In this document: positions 58,372 through 64,000 of the stretch, one piece after another
How the letters are laid out: each line of letters begins with the position of its first letter
Position numbering within the stretch: position 1 is the stretch's first letter
NCBI GenBank assembly: GCA_036583965.1
Contig: JAZBQD010000018.1
Location: forward strand, 68,921,785-68,985,784
Reading direction: 5' to 3'
Origin: Prunella strophiata
Lineage: Eukaryota; Chordata; Aves; Passeriformes; Prunellidae
Length of the DNA: 64,000 nt
Translations under genes and position numbers: made by a program
Notes under the pieces: generated by a model
Told to the model about the DNA's origin: nothing
Seen by the model: the letters and a program-made list of their open reading frames with translations, nothing else
The model's database searches: none

Positions 58372-61300
58372 GGGGGCGAGGGTCTCCAGAAGCACCACTT
58401 GCTGCGGGGGTGCTGCTTGCGCTGCAGCTGCTCCTCGCGCTCCCGCTCCTTCTTGGAGCGCAGGTACAGATCCTCCTCCTTCAGGTACCACACCGGCGGC
58501 CAGCGGTGCCGCTCGAAGTGCGCCTGGTTCTCTGCGGGGACACCGCGGGGCTCAGGGCACGCCGCGGGACCCCCTCCCCTCCCCTCGCCCCCTGCCCGCC
58601 CCGTCCGTACCTGGCGACATGAACTTCATCTCGCGGGGGAAGCGGCGGCACACGCGGTTGTAGTTGGTGCAGATGTAGTGCAGGCACCACGCGGCCAGTT
58701 GCCGGGCGTTGTGGAACTGGGGAGGGGGATTTAGGGGGTCACCCCATCACCTGAGAGTCTCCGTGCCCCCCCCCGGGGGTCTCCGTGCCCTCCAGCCCCC
58801 CCATACCTGCGTCATCTCCAGGTAGATGATGACCTGCTCGTCGATCTCCACGCGCTGCATGAAGGCTCGGAGCAGCTCGTCCACGGCGTATTGCTCTGGG
58901 AGAGGGGACAAAGGGGACCCGGGGGGGGTCACACAGCGGGGACGCGCCCCCTCAGGGCCAGCCGGGCCCCCCCTCCCCCGCGCTTACATAAGGACAGCGA
59001 ATGACACGCGGGGACAATCGATCCGTCCCCGCGGCACCAGCAGGGTATTGGCAGGTGACGTCAGGGGCCGCGGGGTGCGGGGGGGACACCGGGAGGGGTG
59101 CGGGGAGCGGCGGGGGGCGCTCACCGGTGAGCGCCTGCAGGCGCGGCAGGCACAGCCGGTCCGTGAGGATGAGCAGCTCCATGGCGTCCAGGTCGGGCGT
59201 GGGGGTGAAAACGCCCGTGTAGAGGAAGTCGAGGACGGCGCGGAGGCAGGCGCAGTTGGTGCCGGGCAGGGACACCTGGGGGGTCGGGGGGTTTGGGGGG
59301 AGCTCAGAGCCACCCCCCAAACTGGGCTGGGGGAAAGGGGGACCCTCCTGGCAGTGCCTGAGTGGAACAGCCCTAGGAACGATAGCCCGGCAGGCAAGCC
59401 CAGCACCGCTCCACAGCGTTCTCTTCAGCCCCAAACGACCCCGCTGGAACGTAGGACACGTGTGTCCTGCAGGGGTCTGAGCAGCCCCCTGACCCAAAAC
59501 AAAGATGCCCACCGTGCCCCCCAGAGCCACAGGCCCCTCCTGGCCCCCACCTCGCGGGCGTAGCTCTCGCGGAAGCCCCCCCGGAACATGGCCCTCATCC
59601 AGTACAAAGCCGCGATCAGCAGAGGAGGGTTTGCGACCGGACCGACCCCCGATCGTCCAAAGGACACCACGTCTGGGGACAGGGGACAGCTCAGCGGGGG
59701 ACAGCCACCCCTCAGATGTCCCTTGTGCCCCTCAGCCCGGGGGCAGCCACCCCTCAGACACAGCAGACCAGGGACAGCCACCCCTTGACCAACACTGCCC
59801 TGGGGACAAGAATCCCTTGGACACCCCTTCCATGGGGACACCACTGCTGTGGGGACAAGAATCCCTTGGACACCCCTTCCATGGGGACACCACTGCTGTG
59901 GGGACAAGAATCCCTTGGACATCCCTTCCATGGGGACACACTGCCTTGGGGACAAGAATCCCTTGGACACCCCTTCCATGGGGACACCACTGCCTTGGGG
60001 ACAAGAATCCCTTGGACACCCCTTCCATGGGGACACCACTGCCCTGGGGACAAGAATCCCTTGGACACCCCTTCCATGGGGACACCACTGCTGTGGGGAC
60101 AAGAATCCCTTTGGACACCCCTTCCATGGGGACACCACTGCTGTGGGGACAAGAATCCCTTGGACATCCCTTCGATGGGGACACCACTGCCTTGGGGACA
60201 AGAATCCCTTGGACACCCCTTCCATGGGGACACCACTGCCTGGGGACAAGAATCCCTTGGACACCCCTTCCATGGGGACACCACTGCTGTGGGGACAAGA
60301 ATCCCTTGGACACCCCTTCCATGGGGACACCACTGCTGTGGGGACAAGAATCCCTTGGACACCCCTTCCATGGGGACACCACTGCCTGGGGACAAGAATC
60401 CCTTGGACTCCCCTTCCATGGGGACACCACTGCCTGGGGACAAGAATCCCTTGGACACCCCTTCCATGGGGACACCACTGCCTGGGGACAAGAATCCCTT
60501 GGACTCCCCTTCCATGGGGACACCACTGCCTGGGGACAAGAATCCCTTGGACATCCCTTCCATGGGGACACACTGCCTTGGGGACAAGAATCCCTTGGAC
60601 ACCCCTTCCATGGGGACACCACTGCCTTGGGGACAAGAATCCCTTGGACTCCCCTTCCATGGGGACACCACTGCCTGGGGACAAGAATCCCTTGGACACC
60701 CCTTCCATGGGGACACCACTGCCTGGGGACAAGAATCCCTTGGACATCCCTTCCATGGGGACACCACTGCCTTGGGGACAAGAATCCCTTGGACACCCCT
60801 TCCATGGGGACACCACTGCCTGGGGACAAGAATCCCTTGGACACCCCTTCCATGGGGACACCACTGCCTTGGGGACAAGAATCCCTTGGACTCCCCTTCC
60901 ATGGGGACACCACTGCCTGGGGACAAGAATCCCTTGGACATCCCTTCCATGGGGACACCACTGCTGTGGGGACAACCACCCATTGGACACCCCTTCCATG
61001 GGGACACCACTGCCGTGGGGACAAGAATCCCTTGGACATCCCTTCCACGGGGACATCTCTGCCTTGGGGACAAGAATCCCTTGGACACCCCTTCCATGGG
61101 GACACCACTGCCTTGGGGACAAGAATCCCTTTGGACACCCCTTCCATGGGGACACCACTGCTGTGGGGACAAGAATCCCTTGGACACCCCTTCCATGGGG
61201 ACACCACTGCCTGGGTGACAAGAATCCCTTGGACACCCCTTCCATGGGGACACCACTGCCTTGGGGACAAGAATCCCTTGGACTCCCCTTCCATGGGGAC

Positions 61301-63316
61301 ACCACTGCCTTGGGGACAAGAATCCCTTGGACATCCCTTCCATGGGGACACCACTGCCTTGGGGACAAGAATCCCTTGGACTCCCCTTCCATGGGGACAC
61401 CACTGCCTTGGGGACAAGAATCCCTTGGACACCCCTTCCATGGGGACACCACTGCCTTGGGGACAAGAATCCCTTGGACATCCCTTCCATGGGGACACCA
61501 CTGCTGTGGGGACAAGAATCCCTTGGACTCCCCTTCCATGGGGACACCACTGCCTTGGGGACAAGAATCCCTTGGACACCCCTCCATGGGGACACCACTG
61601 CCTTGGGGACAAGAATCCCTTGGACACCCCTTCCATGGGGACACCACTGCCTTGGGGACAAGAATCCCTTGGACACCCCTTCCATGGGGACACCACTGCT
61701 GTGGGGACAAGCCCCTCTCGGCCACCACAGCCCAGAAGTGCCACTCCACCCCAGGAGCACCTCCATGAGTGACTGGGACAGAACCCCAAACTCCAAAGTC
61801 CTCAGAGGTGGGAGGTGCTCAGGTTGACCACATCCCTGTGACCACACTGGCACCACAGAACACCATCTGGAGGTGACACTGGTGACCCTCCTGTCCCCAC
61901 AGCCCCCCACGCCACCCCCATACCTGCGAAGACGCCCTTGGCCAGGCACTCCTTGACGCGGTTGGCGCGGCGCACGTGGAAGGCCTTGGTGATCTCCTGG
62001 TTCATGAAGCTCTCCTGGTTGAGCTCGTTGGCCACCATCATGCGCAGGTCGAACACCTCCAGCAGCTCGGCCACGGCGCCCACCTGCCTCAGGTCGCCGT
62101 GGGGCCGCTCCAGCTGGCCCGTGTACAGATACTCCAGCACGGCGCGCAGCGGCTCCGGCCGCACGCCGCCGTCCATGGCACCACCACACCGTCCATCCGC
62201 CGCTCTCTCCGCCCCCTCCACCTTTCTTCCACCTGTGCCATCCCCTTCCTTCTCCGCCCCCCCCTCCCATCTCCTTGCTACATTAATCCTGCTTCCCCAC
62301 GTACCTCCTTCCTCTTCTGCCCCTCCTCCCCCTCCGCCCGGGCTCTCGGGCGGCGCCTCCAGCGTGAAGAGGGGTCGTAGAAAGCGCGAGCATGGTTTCA
62401 GTTTTCCAGGTATACGCTTTTTTGTGCTAATCCGCTTTGTCCCTCCCTGGCATCTGGAAGACGACGTCGGCGCAGAGCGGGGCTCGGAACAGCGCGGCCG
62501 GGCCCCCCCCCAGGCCGGGGGGGGCGTCGGGCACCTGGATGAGGGGCGGGGGGGGCTTGGGGGGCAGGAAGGGCGCCTGCAGCAGCGGGCGCTGCATCTT
62601 GCGCAGGTGCGACTTCCAGAACTGCAGGTGGCGGCGGGACACGAGCGCGGCGCGGATGGCGTTGTCGAACACGTCCTTGACCCCGAACTGCGCCACCACG
62701 CTCGTCTCGTAGTAGGGCACGCCCAGCTCCTGGGCCACCTCGTGCCCCCGCTCCGGTGGCAGGATGTCCGAGGGCTTGATGGGCCTGGGGGGGCACGGAC
62801 AGGGTGGGAAGCTGAGGAGGGTGTCCAGGGCAGCTCCTCCTCATTCCAAGGATGCTGGGAGGTCTCATCCCCACCCCTCATTGTGGGGGTGCCAGGGGAG
62901 GCCCCAAGCCAGGAGTGCTGAGCAGGGCAGAGGTCCCACCCCACAAGTGCTGTCACAGGGGGACCCCATCCTGCGGGGAGATGACACATCCCAACACGCT
63001 GGTGACAAAACTGGGGATCCCCACCGCAGCACAGGGAGAAATCCCCATTTTAACAGGTCCTGCTGGTGACACACTGCGGTGTCCCTGTCCCCGTGGGGCT
63101 GGGGGGGGAGGTGACACTTTGGGAGCTCACTTGGCCAGCGGGCGGCGGGCGCGGTTGACGGCGTCCAGGTCGGCGTAGCGCAGGTCCAGCTGGCAGCCCA
63201 CCAGCACGATGGGGGTGCGGGGGCAGAAGTGCTTGATCTCGGGGTACCACATGGTCTTCACGTGCCGCAGCGAGTTGGGGTTGGCCAGCGAGAAGCAGAG
63301 CACCACCACGTCCGAC
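58372..63316 (-). CDS. RHOBTB2: RHOBTB-family protein (RHOBTB2-like), partial, seven exons
   Basis: Exons: 63131-63316, 61924-62784, 59551-59672, 59125-59275, 58807-58895, 58611-58716, 58372-58531. The first gives the second half of an atypical Rho GTPase domain ([38 protein letters not shown] in place of the usual NKxD motif). The next gives [52 protein letters not shown] and LCADVVF (start of BTB1), then [39 protein letters not shown] and [11 protein letters not shown]2 follows ([42 protein letters not shown]), then the C-terminal [20 protein letters not shown] and [13 protein letters not shown], ending [14 protein letters not shown]. These proteins act as CUL3 adaptors. P-loop exons lie beyond 64 kb. 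[13 protein letters not shown] favours RHOBTB2, while the short KWCFW tail is more like RHOBTB1; a further paralogue is possible. Confidence 0.88.
59785..61715. repeat. About 47-bp minisatellite, about 41 copies, in RHOBTB intron
   Basis: Units contain cttggacaccccttccatgg, ggacaccactgcc and ttggggacaagaatccc, with variants gctgtgg, gcctgg, gcctt and catccc/ctccc. It fills the intron between the BTB1-end exon and the BTB2 exon. Confidence 0.97.
62190..62460 (-). other. RHOBTB2: Corrupted segment inside the large RHOBTB exon
   Basis: Between LCADVVFQ and the [10 protein letters not shown] tract the reading frame fails, yet pieces such as cgctttctacgacc and ctcttcacgctggag can be aligned to the expected RFYDLFTLE. 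Purine-rich insertions and homopolymer changes suggest consensus error. Confidence 0.6.
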
Positions 63317-63319
63317 CTG

Positions 63320-64000
63320 CGGGGAGGAGCGGCAGCGGGAGGGCAGCGCTGTCCCGGTGCCGCCCGCGGCCGCTCGGCGTCCCCAAACACGCCCCAGGAC
63401 ACTGTCCCCAGCCTGGGACCCCGCAGCACCCCCTGAGAGCCCCTCAGCCACGGGAATCCCACACGACCCCCTGGGAACACCACGGCCTCCGGGAGCCCCA
63501 CGACAGGGACAGGGACAAGGGACAGAGGGACCCGACGGGACCTGGCTTCGGGTCACCAGCGCCGGCCAAGCCACGGGCTGCCCCAGCCCCTGAGCACCCA
63601 CGGGGGGTGCCAGCCCACGGCACCAGCGACATTCCACGCCTGCTGTCCCCATTTCCACCCCCGTGCCCACCGTGGGGCGGCCACTGCCATGCCAGCCCTG
63701 CCCCCGGGGGTACAAGGTGCCAGGGGACATGGGGGGGGGTGCCAGGGGACATGGGGGGGTGTGCCAGGGGACACAGGGCGGGTGGCAGTACCCCCAAGTC
63801 CCGGGAGCAGCCGCGTGGCCCCGGGCCCGGGTTGTTTTTAGTCCCTGCCGGGACGGGACGTGACCGGGAGGCGCCGCTGGAGCCGGGCCCGTGTCCCAGA
63901 CCAAGATAGCCAACACCGGCCCCCCCGGGGCTCCCGGCCAGCCCCGGGGCCACCGCGAGCCACGGGACACGGCCCCCCCCAGCCCGCCCATCCCCGCGGG
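63320..64000. other. RHOBTB intron, GC-rich
   Basis: No exon recognised. A small repeat of gtgccaggggacatgggggg lies at 63716-63780. The exons for the GTPase P-loop and switch regions are expected beyond the window. Confidence 0.5.

Noticed and set aside
59425..62270. Frames of 640-840 codons such as [13 protein letters not shown] repeats
   Set aside because: They come from the about 47-bp minisatellite in the RHOBTB intron and run out of frame with the BTB exons at their ends.

Overview
The window looks like a GC-rich avian (probably songbird-type) microchromosome. It holds spliced vertebrate genes, many fragments resembling the 3' end of CR1 LINEs, and an exceptional load of intronic minisatellites. 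Exons recognised by protein similarity form the order DCTN1(-) / LRR gene(+) / RDH-type SDR gene(-) / C2orf81 orthologue(-) / WDR54(+) / RHOBTB gene(-). In mammals DCTN1, C2orf81 and WDR54 sit together in the same orientations (human 2p13), which supports these calls. No prokaryotic, plasmid or phage features were seen.

Layout. From 1.6 to 33.8 kb lie about 19 DCTN1 (dynactin p150Glued) exons on the minus strand, running from the basic linker after the CAP-Gly domain to the C-terminal globular part. The gene continues past base 1. Its CAP-Gly exons are not visible and may lie in the 500-N gap at 37.8-38.3 kb. A CpG-rich island at 24.1-25.0 kb carries a short exon that also reads as the start of the p135 isoform. 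At 38.7-39.4 kb is the 3' part of a leucine-rich-repeat gene, converging on a complete six-exon retinol-dehydrogenase-like gene (39.5-41.6 kb). C2orf81 (42.9-44.7 kb) and WDR54 (50.1-56.0 kb) are head to head, and almost all of the 5.3 kb between them is tandem repeat. The RHOBTB gene (57.2-63.3 kb and beyond) is tail to tail with WDR54; its GTPase-domain start lies outside the window.

The genes are not an operon-like system. They are ordinary vertebrate genes for microtubule motor transport (DCTN1), retinoid or carbonyl reduction (the SDR), WD-repeat scaffolding (WDR54), ubiquitin-ligase adaptor function (RHOBTB) and an uncharacterised protein (C2orf81). The unusual signal is structural. Minisatellites with 10, 12, 18, 24, about 31, about 40 and about 47 bp units fill introns and often start within a few tens of bases of a splice site, sometimes incorporating exon or splice-site sequence. 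Many DCTN1 exons (1.6-12.1 kb) and parts of RHOBTB carry single-base frame breaks although splice sites and protein similarity are preserved, which looks more like uncorrected long-read error than gene decay. Exon boundaries were placed by eye from splice consensus and remembered family sequences, so expect small errors in the noisy parts.
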